Assembly (NCBI GenBank): GCA_018335875.1
Contig: JAGXRN010000046.1
Span: 1 to 33,142 of the forward strand
Source of the DNA: Dethiobacter sp.
Lineage (GTDB): Bacteria > Bacillota > Dethiobacteria > Dethiobacterales > Dethiobacteraceae
DNA length: 33,142 nt
Direction of reading: 5' to 3'
How positions within the stretch are numbered: the first letter of the stretch is position 1; the number at the start of each line of letters is the position of its first letter. The notes beneath the pieces are model-generated. The model ran no database searches, was not told the origin of the DNA, and saw only the letters and a list, made by a program, of their open reading frames with translations. Shown here in pieces: positions 6,699-14,848 of the stretch. The translations under genes and the position numbers were made by a program.

Positions 6699-7154
6699 TT
6701 GGAAAGCCTAATTATCTTTGTGATCTTTATAGTGTTCTCAATTGTCAGGTCGCTTGGCGGCCAGGGACGACAGCAGCAGCAGCCGGGACGGCCCATGCCA
6801 CCGGGGATGCCCAGGCAGCCCCAGCAGCCCCAGCAGCCGCAAAGGCGTGTGCCTATGCCCCAGCCTGGAGCTCCTGTCTTTGAACAGGAGCATGAATACC
6901 GAAGGCCGGCTGTACGCCTGCGCCAAATCGAGCATGCTCCTGCTGTGCAGCCTGAGCCTGAGATTTACCTTGAACCACTGAGGCTTAGGCAAAAAGAAGA
7001 AGACACAGCCTATGATTTTCACATAATCGAAGAGCAAGCTTTTGATTTGAGGCTCGATCCTGAAACACTGCTTTTAGGTGTTGTCTTCTCTGAGGTTCTT
7101 GGACAACCACGCGCCCGAAGACGACATATTTTCCCGGTAAGGCCCGTACGCTAG
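6699..7154 (+). CDS. Small single-pass membrane protein downstream of floA
   Basis: A 151-residue protein not assigned to a named family. Residues 2-17 form one membrane segment (ESLIIFVIFIVFSIVR). About 20-60 are a Pro/Gln/Arg-rich low-complexity linker with PQQPQQPQ repeats, and the C-terminal 30 residues carry a conserved-looking helix LLLGVVFSEVLGQPRARRR. Similar small proteins follow floA in related bacteria, so I infer a role with NfeD/FloA at the membrane. The start is TTG 6699 with AGGGGGA just upstream; an overlapping ATG at 6692 is in another frame that lacks the membrane helix pattern. The stop codon lies in the loop of the operon terminator. Confidence 0.75.
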   Translation: MESLIIFVIFIVFSIVRSLGGQGRQQQQPGRPMPPGMPRQPQQPQQPQRRVPMPQPGAPVFEQEHEYRRPAVRLRQIEHAPAVQPEPEIYLEPLRLRQKEEDTAYDFHIIEEQAFDLRLDPETLLLGVVFSEVLGQPRARRRHIFPVRPVR

Positions 7155-7168
7155 TACGGGCCTTTTCT
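7141..7168 (+). terminator. nfeD-floA operon terminator, overlapping the last codons
   Basis: A perfect 9-bp stem, GGCCCGTAC/GTACGGGCC, with a GCTA loop and trailing TTTT. The left arm codes for the last residues of the upstream protein and the TAG stop (7152-7154) sits at the loop/right-arm junction. Confidence 0.88.
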
Positions 7169-7174
7169 ATTAAA

Positions 7175-7202
7175 CATAAGGTTCTTCTCTCATGCATAAT
7201 AA
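7175..7202 (+). promoter_or_regulatory. Possible sigma-E (sporulation) promoter of yqfC
   Basis: CATAATAA at 7195-7202 resembles the sigma-E -10 (CATACA-T) and CATAA at 7175-7179 lies 15 bases upstream as a partial -35. yqfC/yqfD belong to the mother-cell regulon in Bacillus, which makes this plausible. The match is imperfect. Confidence 0.3.
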
Positions 7203-7224
7203 TTAAGAGACGGGAGGGAGGAAT

Positions 7225-7509
7225 ATGAGCAGAGGAGGAAGCAGAAAGAACTGGCGTAAGGATCTGGCAGACCTTTTTGAGATGCCGCAGGACATAGTGC
7301 TTAACCTGCCGCGCCTGACTGTGATTGGCAATATGCAGTGCTATTTGGAGAACCACCGGGGAGTAATCGAATATACAGATGAATTAGTGCGCGTTGCAGT
7401 CAATGGCGGTGAGATCAGCATAAGGGGCCTGGGCCTTGTTATTCGTTATCTGGCCAATGATGAGATAGCTGTAGATGGCGACATTACAGTTGTTAATTAT
7501 GAGTACTGA
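7225..7509 (+). CDS. yqfC: Sporulation protein YqfC
   Basis: The 94-residue soluble protein matches YqfC along its whole length: a basic N-terminus, then DIVLNLPRLTVIGN, ENHRGVIEYTD, and the GGEISIRGLGLVIRYL block near the C-terminus. YqfC is a conserved protein of endospore formers, expressed in the mother cell and always beside YqfD; its molecular role is not settled. GGGAGGGAGG lies just before the ATG. It starts the long yqfC-cdd operon, 55 bases after the previous terminator. Confidence 0.93.
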   Translation: MSRGGSRKNWRKDLADLFEMPQDIVLNLPRLTVIGNMQCYLENHRGVIEYTDELVRVAVNGGEISIRGLGLVIRYLANDEIAVDGDITVVNYEY

Positions 7510-7532
7510 GGCGGGAATAGGGGGGGACAAGC

Positions 7533-8786
7533 GTGTCTATACTAGGATTATGGTCTCTTTTTTCGGGCTACCTTGTGGTGTCCGTGCATGGCGCTGGTGC
7601 GGAAAAGTTTATTAATTTGGCTATCAGGGATGGGGTTCGTCTTTGGGATATCAGCGCTGGTGAAAGCGGGGCTACCCTCAAAGTAAGTGTAGACAGTTTT
7701 TTTGAACTGCGCCACCTGGCAAAAAGAACAGGCTGCCGCTTGTATATTGTGAATAAAGTAGGTTTTCCGTTTTTCTATCATCGACTCATCCGGCGAAAAG
7801 GAATGGTGCTCGGCCTCATTTTCTTTGTGGCCTGCCTCTACCTGCTCTCTTCAGTGATTCTTTTTATTGGTGTTGAGGGCGCGGATACAATTGGCGAAGC
7901 CCGTGTCCGGTCTCTGGCCGCTGAACTTGGCGTAAGGCCGGGAATCATGAAAGCAGGCATGGAGAGGGAGCAGTTGGCAAATGAAATGATTCTGCGGGAA
8001 CCGGAGCTTGCCTGGGTGAACTTTAAAGTACAGGGAACACGCTTGGTAATAGAAGTGGTGGAAAGAATACAAACCCCGCCCGACAGAAGCGGTCCGGCAA
8101 ACATTATTGCTGTCAAAGATGGCCTTGTTGAAGATGTTTTGGTGGTTATGGGGGAGGCGCGTGTAAAGAAAGGTGATACAGTTGCCCGCGGGCAGATATT
8201 GATTGAGGGAGTGCTTTGGCCGCAGGACCCAATGGCTGGGCCGGATGCGCCAAAACCCGTGCCTGTTCCCGTCCACGCCCAGGGAGAAGTCTGGGCCAGG
8301 GTCTGGTATGAAGGATACGGGGAAGCTCCCCTGCGGGAAGTGTTGCGGCACAGAACCGGAAAATTTGTCAAAACCCTGATCTTATTGGTTGACGGACAGG
8401 AAGTCCTGCGTGTCGGCCGCAAGGAGATACCTTATCGAAATTATGAGATTGAGGCCATAAAACGTAATTTTTCCAAAAGGATTATTCAACTGCCTGTCGA
8501 AATAATAACAGAGTATGCCCATGAATTGCAGTTAGACTCTCGTTTGTTATCCCAGGAACAGGCTTTGGAGATAGCAGCGGAGAGGGGTAGGATTCTGACC
8601 GAACTGCAGCTTCCTGTCGGTGTTTCAATCACTTACACTTCAGTAGAAGAACTTAAGCTGGAAAACACTGAGTTGGTGGGAATACGTTATATTATTGAGA
8701 CTTTGGAAAATATAGCAGTGGAGGAAAATTGGGAGGCGATGGACAGTCTTGACAATAGAACCATTTCACAAAACAGTAGCCGTTGA
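7533..8786 (+). CDS. yqfD: Sporulation protein YqfD
   Basis: The 417-residue protein has a cytoplasmic N-terminal part (about 1-85), one membrane segment (about 89-112) and a large extracytoplasmic part (about 115-400) with the VKDGLVEDVLV and GQILIEGVL barrel-like motifs of the YqfD/SpoIV-associated family. It is required for normal sporulation in Bacillus and is probably in the mother-cell membrane around the forespore. GTG 7533 is preceded by a run of G. It overlaps the next gene, phoH, by 38 bases. Confidence 0.93.
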   Translation: MSILGLWSLFSGYLVVSVHGAGAEKFINLAIRDGVRLWDISAGESGATLKVSVDSFFELRHLAKRTGCRLYIVNKVGFPFFYHRLIRRKGMVLGLIFFVACLYLLSSVILFIGVEGADTIGEARVRSLAAELGVRPGIMKAGMEREQLANEMILREPELAWVNFKVQGTRLVIEVVERIQTPPDRSGPANIIAVKDGLVEDVLVVMGEARVKKGDTVARGQILIEGVLWPQDPMAGPDAPKPVPVPVHAQGEVWARVWYEGYGEAPLREVLRHRTGKFVKTLILLVDGQEVLRVGRKEIPYRNYEIEAIKRNFSKRIIQLPVEIITEYAHELQLDSRLLSQEQALEIAAERGRILTELQLPVGVSITYTSVEELKLENTELVGIRYIIETLENIAVEENWEAMDSLDNRTISQNSSR

Positions 8787-9726
8787 AAATAATGATGAAA
8801 TACGGCAGCTCCTTGGTAAGTTTGATCAGCATGTCACCTTACTTGACCGGTATTTCCAGGTGAAAGTTATCCCCCGGGGTGATTTTATTGTCCTGGAGGG
8901 GGACCGGGACGATGTGGAAAAGGTGGCACTTTTATTTGAGGAATTGCTTTGGCTGCTAAGACAGGGGCAACAGCCTACCATTCCTGACGTTGAATATGCA
9001 ATTGAACTTATCCGGGCCGGACAGGCAGAGAAACTGCGCAGCCTTTTTGGCGACCTTGTTTTCATCACCCCGCGCGGAAAAAAGATTAAACCTAAAACGA
9101 TTGGACAAAAAGGTTATATTGAGGCTATTCGCAGGAATGATATCGTCTTTGGAATAGGGCCCGCCGGCACAGGGAAAACATACCTGGCCATGACTATGGC
9201 TGTTAAAGCTTTGAAGGATAAAACTGTACAGCGCCTTATCCTGACAAGGCCTGCTGTAGAAGCAGGTGAAAACCTGGGATTTCTACCCGGTGACCTGCAG
9301 GAAAAAGTTGACCCCTACCTGCGGCCACTCTACGATGCCCTCTATGATCTGCTTGGGGTTGAAGTCTACCGCAGTTACATGGAAAAAGGTATAATTGAGA
9401 TAGCCCCACTGGCATATATGCGGGGCAGAACCCTGGACGATTCATTTATTATACTGGATGAGGCGCAGAACACCACGGCTGAACAGATGAAAATGTTTCT
9501 TACCCGTATGGGATTTGGTTCAAGAGCTGTAATAACAGGCGATATTACACAAATTGACCTTCCCCGTGGCCGTTTTTCAGGGTTGGCGCAAATACAGGCC
9601 ATCCTTAATAAAGTACAGGGAATCTCTTTTATTTACCTGACAGATCAGGATGTTGTAAGGCACCCCCTGGTACAAAAAATTATCCGTGCCTATGAAGAGT
9701 ATGAACAGGGGGAAAGACAGGAGTGA
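8749..9726 (+). CDS. phoH: PhoH-like ATPase (PhoH/YbeZ type)
   Basis: The 325-residue cytoplasmic protein has a KH-like N-terminal part (about 25-75) and then the PhoH P-loop domain: Walker A GPAGTGKT at 137-144, the TRPAVEAGE segment at 166-174 and Walker B FIILDEAQN at 233-241. The family is an RNA-associated ATPase that works with the YbeY endonuclease, encoded two genes downstream. The start is TTG 8749, inside yqfD. It is the only start codon after the in-frame TAG at 8713 and lies 12 bases after GGGAGG, a rather long spacing. Confidence 0.93.
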   Translation: MTIEPFHKTVAVENNDEIRQLLGKFDQHVTLLDRYFQVKVIPRGDFIVLEGDRDDVEKVALLFEELLWLLRQGQQPTIPDVEYAIELIRAGQAEKLRSLFGDLVFITPRGKKIKPKTIGQKGYIEAIRRNDIVFGIGPAGTGKTYLAMTMAVKALKDKTVQRLILTRPAVEAGENLGFLPGDLQEKVDPYLRPLYDALYDLLGVEVYRSYMEKGIIEIAPLAYMRGRTLDDSFIILDEAQNTTAEQMKMFLTRMGFGSRAVITGDITQIDLPRGRFSGLAQIQAILNKVQGISFIYLTDQDVVRHPLVQKIIRAYEEYEQGERQE

Positions 9727-9731
9727 GCTAA

Positions 9732-11894
9732 ATGGGGATAATGAGCCGTTTACAAGACCTGCTGCAGGAAAAACATCTGTTTAGAGGCAATATCAGGTGG
9801 CAGCGTTGGATATTAGCAGCCTTTCTTTATCTAATTATACTGACAATTATTTCTCTTACTATTGCTCCTGTCAGTATTAACCTGGAACCAGGGAGGCCAA
9901 GCCCCCATGACGTAAAGGTAGAACAGGATACCATCGATCTTTACACTACCAACCTGCTTCGCGATGAAGCAGCACAGGCGGTTCCCGAGTCGTTTGAGTA
10001 CGACCCGACTGTGCTCATGCGGGCTGAGGACAGTGTGGTTGCCTTTTTCTCCAAAGTAAGGGAAATACACGAGGAAGAACTGGAGCTTGATGAGAAGATA
10101 GAAAAGCTGACCGGCTCAGTTGAGATTGAACTGAATGACTCTCTGGCCTCAGTCATCATCCAAACCAGACCCCAGGATCTTAATGAGATAGAGTACCAAC
10201 TCAAAGAAGTGCTGGGTATGATCTTACAGCAGGGTGTTAAGGCGGGTGGGCTGGAAACAGCGCGCCGTCAGGTTGTACAGGAAATTAATTTCCTTCTATT
10301 ACCTCAGGAACAAAAGAGGGTCATGGATAAAGTAGCCCAGCATGTTCTGGAGCCCAACATGATCTTTAATCCGACCGCCACGGCGCTTGCGCGTGAAGCC
10401 GCCCGCCTCTCGGTTGAACCGGTCAGGATTATGAAGGGCGCGGTTATCATCCGCGAAGGCGACACAGTTACCGAACAGCACATGAAGCAGCTTGAAGTGC
10501 TGGGACTTCTGCGAAGTAGCGTCGATTATACCATGTTCTTCGGTCTTGCCCTCCTACTGCTTGTAATATTTATCGTGGTAGGTTTCAATCTTTTCATTTT
10601 CCAGCCGGAGATTTATCAGAATATAACCAAGCTTTTACTGCTTGGGCTTATTGTCTTGATAACACTGGTGTTTATCATTGCCGCCACTTACTTTTCAGGT
10701 TATTTGGTGCCTGTGGCCATGGGTGTTATGCTTATCACCATTCTTCTTAATCCCCGATTGGCTATGCTGATGACAGTAGTGCTGGCAGTGCTTGTGGCGT
10801 TGGTGACGGGAAACGACCTGCGGTTTATGCTGGTGGCGCTTTTTGGCGGGCTGGTCGCTGTTTACAGTGTCAGTCACTTCCACAGGCGGTCGGACCTGAC
10901 CCGGGCCGGTTTTTATGTAGCCGCTGTTAACCTGCTTACAATCATAGGGCTTTTTCTGGTTGCCGGCACCCTGCGCCTTGAATATGAATTCCTGCGCGAA
11001 TTCAGTATCGGTATTCTGGCTGGAATCACCAACGGGGTGTTTTCAGCGGTTATGACAATTGGCCTTTTGCCTTACCTTGAGAGCGGTTTTGGGCTTACCA
11101 CTTCTGTTACTCTCCTTGAGTTGGCAAACCCCAATCATCCTCTCCTGAAAAGGCTGCTGATGGAGGCGCCGGGAACTTATCATCACAGCCTGGTAGTGGC
11201 CAATCTGGCTGAAGCTGCTGCCGAGGCAACCGGAGCCGATCCGCTGCTGACGCGGGTCGGTGCTTTCTATCACGATATAGGCAAGTTGAAGCGTCCTTAT
11301 TTCTTTATAGAGAATCAGCTTGGTGAAAATCCGCATGAAAAAATCTCACCTAATTTAAGCACTTTAATTATCACCTCGCATATCAAGGACGGTTGTGAAC
11401 TGGCACAAAAAGCAAAACTGCCCCAGGTTATCAGGGATATTATCTGCCAGCACCACGGCAACAGCCTTGTTTCTTACTTTTATCACCAGGCTGCGGAAAA
11501 AGAAAAACAAAGCTGTGGGAATGGCGTATGTGAGGAAAGCTTCCGTTACGATGCGCCGCTGCCCCAGAGTAAAGAGGCTGCCATTATCCTGCTTGCCGAC
11601 GCTGTGGAAGCCGCTGCACGCGCCATGCCAAAGCCTGTAGGCGGACGCATTGAAGGGGTTGTGCGCAAAATTGTCAAAGATAAACTGGCAGACGGCCAGT
11701 TTGACCAGTGTGACCTGACACTAAAAGAGCTTGATGTAATTTCCGCTACATTTGTCAGGATACTCTCAGGGATTTACCACAATCGGATTGAATACCCGGA
11801 AAGGGAACTGAAAGCAGAGATAGAAAGGGGTCCTAAAAATGACAGTGATTTTAAGCAGACAACTGGGCCATTTGGCGCCCCCGCCGGACATTGA
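9732..11894 (+). CDS. pgpH: 7TMR-HD phosphohydrolase, PgpH/YqfF-type c-di-AMP phosphodiesterase
   Basis: The 720-residue protein has an N-terminal membrane anchor (about 26-46), an extracytoplasmic 7TMR-HDED domain (about 50-260), seven membrane segments (about 265-465) and a cytoplasmic HD domain. In the HD domain YHHSLVVANLAEAA (about 480) and FYHDIGKLKRP (H514, D515) supply metal ligands, and CQHHGNSL follows. This is the PgpH architecture, which degrades cyclic di-AMP, a regulator of potassium and osmotic balance. AGGAG lies eight bases before ATG 9732. It overlaps ybeY by 56 bases. No catalytic loss is seen. Confidence 0.94.
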   Translation: MGIMSRLQDLLQEKHLFRGNIRWQRWILAAFLYLIILTIISLTIAPVSINLEPGRPSPHDVKVEQDTIDLYTTNLLRDEAAQAVPESFEYDPTVLMRAEDSVVAFFSKVREIHEEELELDEKIEKLTGSVEIELNDSLASVIIQTRPQDLNEIEYQLKEVLGMILQQGVKAGGLETARRQVVQEINFLLLPQEQKRVMDKVAQHVLEPNMIFNPTATALAREAARLSVEPVRIMKGAVIIREGDTVTEQHMKQLEVLGLLRSSVDYTMFFGLALLLLVIFIVVGFNLFIFQPEIYQNITKLLLLGLIVLITLVFIIAATYFSGYLVPVAMGVMLITILLNPRLAMLMTVVLAVLVALVTGNDLRFMLVALFGGLVAVYSVSHFHRRSDLTRAGFYVAAVNLLTIIGLFLVAGTLRLEYEFLREFSIGILAGITNGVFSAVMTIGLLPYLESGFGLTTSVTLLELANPNHPLLKRLLMEAPGTYHHSLVVANLAEAAAEATGADPLLTRVGAFYHDIGKLKRPYFFIENQLGENPHEKISPNLSTLIITSHIKDGCELAQKAKLPQVIRDIICQHHGNSLVSYFYHQAAEKEKQSCGNGVCEESFRYDAPLPQSKEAAIILLADAVEAAARAMPKPVGGRIEGVVRKIVKDKLADGQFDQCDLTLKELDVISATFVRILSGIYHNRIEYPERELKAEIERGPKNDSDFKQTTGPFGAPAGH

Positions 11895-12297
11895 AGACAG
11901 CATTAATCTAATCAGCTCGCTGGCGCTCAAAGATTTCAGGCTCCCTGCAACGGCTGAGATCAGCCTGCTGTTTTGTGATAACGACACGATTCAGGAACTT
12001 AACAAGCAGTGGAGAAATATAGATGCCGCCACCGATGTGCTTTCTTTCTCTATGCTGGATGATTTGGACTTTAATATGCAGGATGAAGAATTGCTGCTTG
12101 GAGATATCATAATTTCACTCGAACGTGCTGCTTTGCAGGCACAGGAGTATGGCCACAGCCTTAGGCGGGAAGTCCTTTTCCTTTTTACTCACGGTCTGCT
12201 GCACCTGCTTGGCTTTGATCACAAAGATGAGTCTGAGGCAGAAGAAATGCGCAGGCTTGAGGAGAAACTGCTGGCTCAAGTCGGGTCACTGCGATGA
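11839..12297 (+). CDS. ybeY: Endoribonuclease YbeY
   Basis: The 152-residue protein carries the UPF0054 zinc signature HGLLHLLGFDH with ligands H118, H122 and H128, preceded by TDVLSFSML and LGDIIISLE. YbeY is a metal-dependent endoribonuclease needed for 16S rRNA 3'-end maturation and ribosome quality control, and its partner PhoH lies upstream. The start is ATG 11839, inside pgpH; its end overlaps dgkA by four bases (ATGA), so translation is coupled. Confidence 0.95.
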   Translation: MTVILSRQLGHLAPPPDIEDSINLISSLALKDFRLPATAEISLLFCDNDTIQELNKQWRNIDAATDVLSFSMLDDLDFNMQDEELLLGDIIISLERAALQAQEYGHSLRREVLFLFTHGLLHLLGFDHKDESEAEEMRRLEEKLLAQVGSLR

Positions 12298-12662
12298 AAA
12301 AAGAAATTCGCCGCCTTGGCTTGAGCTTTCTCTACGCGCTGATGGGATTGGCTGATGCCTGGAAAAATGAAAGGAATATGAAAATTCACACGCTGGGTAC
12401 AGTACTGGCTGTTGCGGCCGCTGCTTTATTTAAACTGGAAAGATGGGAATGGCTTTTTCTGTTTTCTGCGATATTTCTGGTTCTTACCATGGAGATGATA
12501 AACAGTTCCCTGGAGAGGGTTGTGGACCTCTTTACCACCGAATTTCATCCAATGGCCCGCCTGGCCAAAAACGCAGCGGCAGGGGCTGCCTTACTTGCTG
12601 CTGTTTATGCGCTGACAGTGGCCTTGCTCCTTTTTTTGCCGCGTCTGAGCGGGAGACTTTAA
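12294..12662 (+). CDS. dgkA: Diacylglycerol/undecaprenol kinase, DgkA family
   Basis: The 122-residue integral membrane protein has an amphipathic N-terminus and three membrane helices (about 33-47, 52-70, 96-115), the normal DgkA size. The catalytic stretch EMINSSLERVVDL holds E67, N70 and E74, equivalent to E69, N72 and E76 of the E. coli enzyme. In Gram-positives this family phosphorylates undecaprenol or diacylglycerol for lipid recycling. One oddity: the motif normally written AKDxAAGAV reads AKNAAAGAA here, so the conserved Asp (E. coli D95) is N93. Activity is therefore less certain than family membership. Confidence 0.92.
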   Translation: MKKEIRRLGLSFLYALMGLADAWKNERNMKIHTLGTVLAVAAAALFKLERWEWLFLFSAIFLVLTMEMINSSLERVVDLFTTEFHPMARLAKNAAAGAALLAAVYALTVALLLFLPRLSGRL

Positions 12663-12758
12663 CTTTTTTTAATATTTGCAGTCAGAGGTTTTCAAACCTT
12701 ACACAGAGAAGTATACTTGAGATAGCTAAGATTATTCGCATGAGGAGGCCCTCTCCCA

Positions 12759-13808
12759 ATGAGAAAGACAGGTTCCGCGGTCTTTGTTGACCGTAAAATT
12801 TTCACATTGGTTATATTTGTGTTCATTTTGAACACTCTTTTTTTGGCAACAGGGTTTTACCTCCTCAACAGCCGCCTGCCCAACGAGGCCGAAGAGTTTT
12901 TAATTAAGCAGAAAATGGCCAAGGAGCTGGTTGACTACAATCGTAAGCTGGCCAAAAGTCTGGGTGTGGATACACGCCCACAGGTGCGAAATGCGCTGTC
13001 GCAGTTTAATTATGAGATTGAACTGGCAGCCAATGCCGAGGACCTGACCAAAGCCATACTTGCCAATGGCCAGCGCACGCAGGAAAGAATTTTACAGGAG
13101 ACAGAGGCCAAGCACCGGGAGACAGTGCTGGCGATTATTAATCAGGATGCACTGATTAAATCTCTGCCCGGTAAGCAGAGGGTAACGGTGAAGCTTACCC
13201 GCGACCAGGGACTGCAGGTTGAACCGGCCAATATCCTCGACCACAAGACGCTGACTAAGATTAGTGAGACAGTGGCTCTTGGCGAATGGGCCAACGAGCT
13301 TAGCGTTGAAGTTGAAGTCGATGAAGGCCGTGCACTGCTCTTGATGCCTTACAACCCGCTTGACCATATCCGTACACTTAGCAGGGAGATTGACTCGCTG
13401 CGCGTTACTCTGCACGAGATGCGCTCACGCGCGGGCTTTGTAGAAATGATGGGCGCAGGGATAATTGTGCGTATTTATGATGCTGAAGACGGCTATACCA
13501 GTGAGTCCATCATTCACGAGACCGATGTGCGCGATACAGTAAATGAGCTGTTTGCCGCCGGCGCCAAAGGGATAACCGTGGGCAATCAAAGGCTCATAGC
13601 CACCTCTGCTATTCGCTGCGTGGGACCATCCATACTGGTTAACGATGAGAGGATAGCAGTCAATCCAGTTGTCATACGCGCCGTCGGCGACCCTGATGTG
13701 CTTGCCAGCGGGCTTGACATAATCCGTATCAGCTTGGAAATATCGCGCAACCTGAGCTTTGAGATAGAGCGGGTTGATAACTTGGCTCTGCCTGCTTACA
13801 GCCGTTAA
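12759..13808 (+). CDS. DUF881 family membrane-anchored protein
   Basis: The 349-residue protein has a short cytoplasmic N-terminus, one membrane helix (about 15-37), a helical region (about 40-130), and a C-terminal DUF881 domain. The signature there is GAGIIVRIYDAE, HETDVRDTVNELFAAGAKGI, VGNQRLIATSAIRCVGP and VNPVVIRAVGDP (each a separate block). AGGAGG lies ten bases before the ATG. DUF881 genes normally sit in division/sporulation neighbourhoods (ylxW/ylxX next to ftsZ), so its place between dgkA and cdd is unusual. It is probably an extracytoplasmic protein of the cell envelope; the function is unknown. A 96-base gap precedes it with a small AGGTTT/AAACCT palindrome but no clear terminator. 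Confidence 0.85.
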   Translation: MRKTGSAVFVDRKIFTLVIFVFILNTLFLATGFYLLNSRLPNEAEEFLIKQKMAKELVDYNRKLAKSLGVDTRPQVRNALSQFNYEIELAANAEDLTKAILANGQRTQERILQETEAKHRETVLAIINQDALIKSLPGKQRVTVKLTRDQGLQVEPANILDHKTLTKISETVALGEWANELSVEVEVDEGRALLLMPYNPLDHIRTLSREIDSLRVTLHEMRSRAGFVEMMGAGIIVRIYDAEDGYTSESIIHETDVRDTVNELFAAGAKGITVGNQRLIATSAIRCVGPSILVNDERIAVNPVVIRAVGDPDVLASGLDIIRISLEISRNLSFEIERVDNLALPAYSR

Positions 13809-13821
13809 GGAGAGTAAATGT

Positions 13822-14220
13822 ATGAAAGAAATGTTTGACAAACTGCTGGCAAGTGCCATCGATGCCAGAACGGCAGCTTATGCGCCCTACTCGCGCTTTT
13901 TTGTTGGTGCGGCTCTTATGTCGGAAGACGGTGAAATATTCACAGGCTGTAATGTAGAAAACATCTCTTTTGGCCTTACAGTATGCGCGGAGCGGGTAGC
14001 TGCCTTTTCTGCCGTGGCTGCCAAAGCAAAGAGATTTACGGCGCTTGCCCTTGTCACCGATTCCCCTCTTCCTGTCAACCCCTGCGGCGCCTGCCGTCAG
14101 GTGTTGTATGAATTTTCACCGGATCTGTGGGTGGTCAGTGCCACCCTGCAGGGTAAACAGAAGATTTTCCGCTTGCGGGAACTTTTGCCCCATGCTTTTG
14201 ATGACTTTAATCCGTCTTAA
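13822..14220 (+). CDS. cdd: Cytidine deaminase
   Basis: The 132-residue enzyme hydrolyses cytidine and deoxycytidine to uridine forms in pyrimidine salvage. The homotetrameric zinc-type signature is complete: CNVENISFG for substrate binding, C55-A-E57 with the catalytic glutamate, and PCGAC with C88 and C91. I chose ATG 13822 because AAGGAG (13807-13812) is nine bases away; a longer frame starting inside the DUF881 gene is not needed. It is the last gene of the yqfC operon; cdd between dgkA and era is the usual Firmicutes order. Confidence 0.95.
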   Translation: MKEMFDKLLASAIDARTAAYAPYSRFFVGAALMSEDGEIFTGCNVENISFGLTVCAERVAAFSAVAAKAKRFTALALVTDSPLPVNPCGACRQVLYEFSPDLWVVSATLQGKQKIFRLRELLPHAFDDFNPS

Positions 14221-14265
14221 AGCAGTGAGATATATTAAGTTAAAAAAGTCTGCAGGAACCTGAAA

Positions 14266-14301
14266 AAACAAACAACCCCGCCAGTGCGGGGTTGTTTGTT
14301 T
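14266..14301. terminator. Bidirectional terminator between convergent genes
   Basis: A perfect 16-bp stem (AAACAAACAACCCCGC with its complement, loop CAGT) is flanked by A on the left and T on the right. It can end the cdd operon rightward and the small membrane-protein gene leftward. Confidence 0.92.
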
Positions 14302-14312
14302 AAAAGTAATAT

Positions 14313-14606
14313 TTAAGTAAGGTAAATGTAAACAATAGTGAGTACAAAAATCAGGGAAACTATAAGGGCGGATGTATAGAAGCCCACAAAGGGCAATGAG
14401 AGCATGCCCAAAAAGAGGACTACAAAGAATATAATGTTTAATACCAGGGCTTTGTTTGCCTTTTTTCCTAATTCCTCTGTGCTGCTGATATCCGCGGTCT
14501 CAATCCTGCTTATCATAACTGCACCTCTTTTCTTTGGTTTTAATCCCGTCTCTTCCTGCGGCAGATATTCGGTGGCCCCGTGTTCCTTGTGTTGGACTTC
14601 AGTCAC
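14313..14606 (-). CDS. Small two-helix membrane protein of unknown function
   Basis: A 97-residue protein: a polar N-terminal half (about 1-52) and two hydrophobic helices (about 57-75 and 78-95) ending nearly at the C-terminus. I recognise no family. I placed the start at GTG 14606 because GGAGG lies seven bases upstream and a TTGACC-N17-TATAAT promoter lies beyond it; the frame is open further upstream but has no better signal. It points left, against the surrounding operons, and has its own promoter and a shared terminator, so it is an independent unit. Confidence 0.7.
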   Translation of the reverse strand: MTEVQHKEHGATEYLPQEETGLKPKKRGAVMISRIETADISSTEELGKKANKALVLNIIFFVVLFLGMLSLPFVGFYTSALIVSLIFVLTIVYIYLT

Positions 14607-14697
14607 AGTGAGCCCTCCTCCGCAAAATCCGGGCATTAAAAGCTGCATATGTATCCAGTTTGTGAAGCAAGTGACAAAAATCACAGCCTCTGTCTTT

Positions 14698-14726
14698 ATT
14701 ATAAGCCCTGGCAGGATGCAGGTCAA
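14698..14726 (-). promoter_or_regulatory. Sigma-A promoter of the leftward membrane-protein gene
   Basis: On the minus strand TTGACC (14726-14721), 17 bases and TATAAT (14703-14698) match the consensus at eleven of twelve positions. Transcription should start near 14691, about 85 bases before the GTG start. Confidence 0.75.
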
Positions 14727-14848
14727 TTAATAAATCTCTTTTAACATTCAGTTTCTAAAATTAGGAATTATATAGTTATTTGGACTTAAGAGCAGGAGGC
14801 AGGATAAAAGATGCGATGCAGAGAAACATAAGGGCGGGAGGTTATGCT

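Noticed and set aside
6692-6883. 63-codon frame starting at ATG 6692
   Set aside because: Overlaps the TTG-started membrane protein in another frame and is mostly Ala/Pro from the low-complexity DNA.
7838-8422. 194-codon leftward frame inside yqfD
   Set aside because: Ser/Thr/Arg-rich antisense shadow of a well-supported gene.
14780-14848. 23-residue N-terminal extension of Era
   Set aside because: No ribosome binding site; a good one serves ATG 14849, which starts at the conserved GTPase fold.
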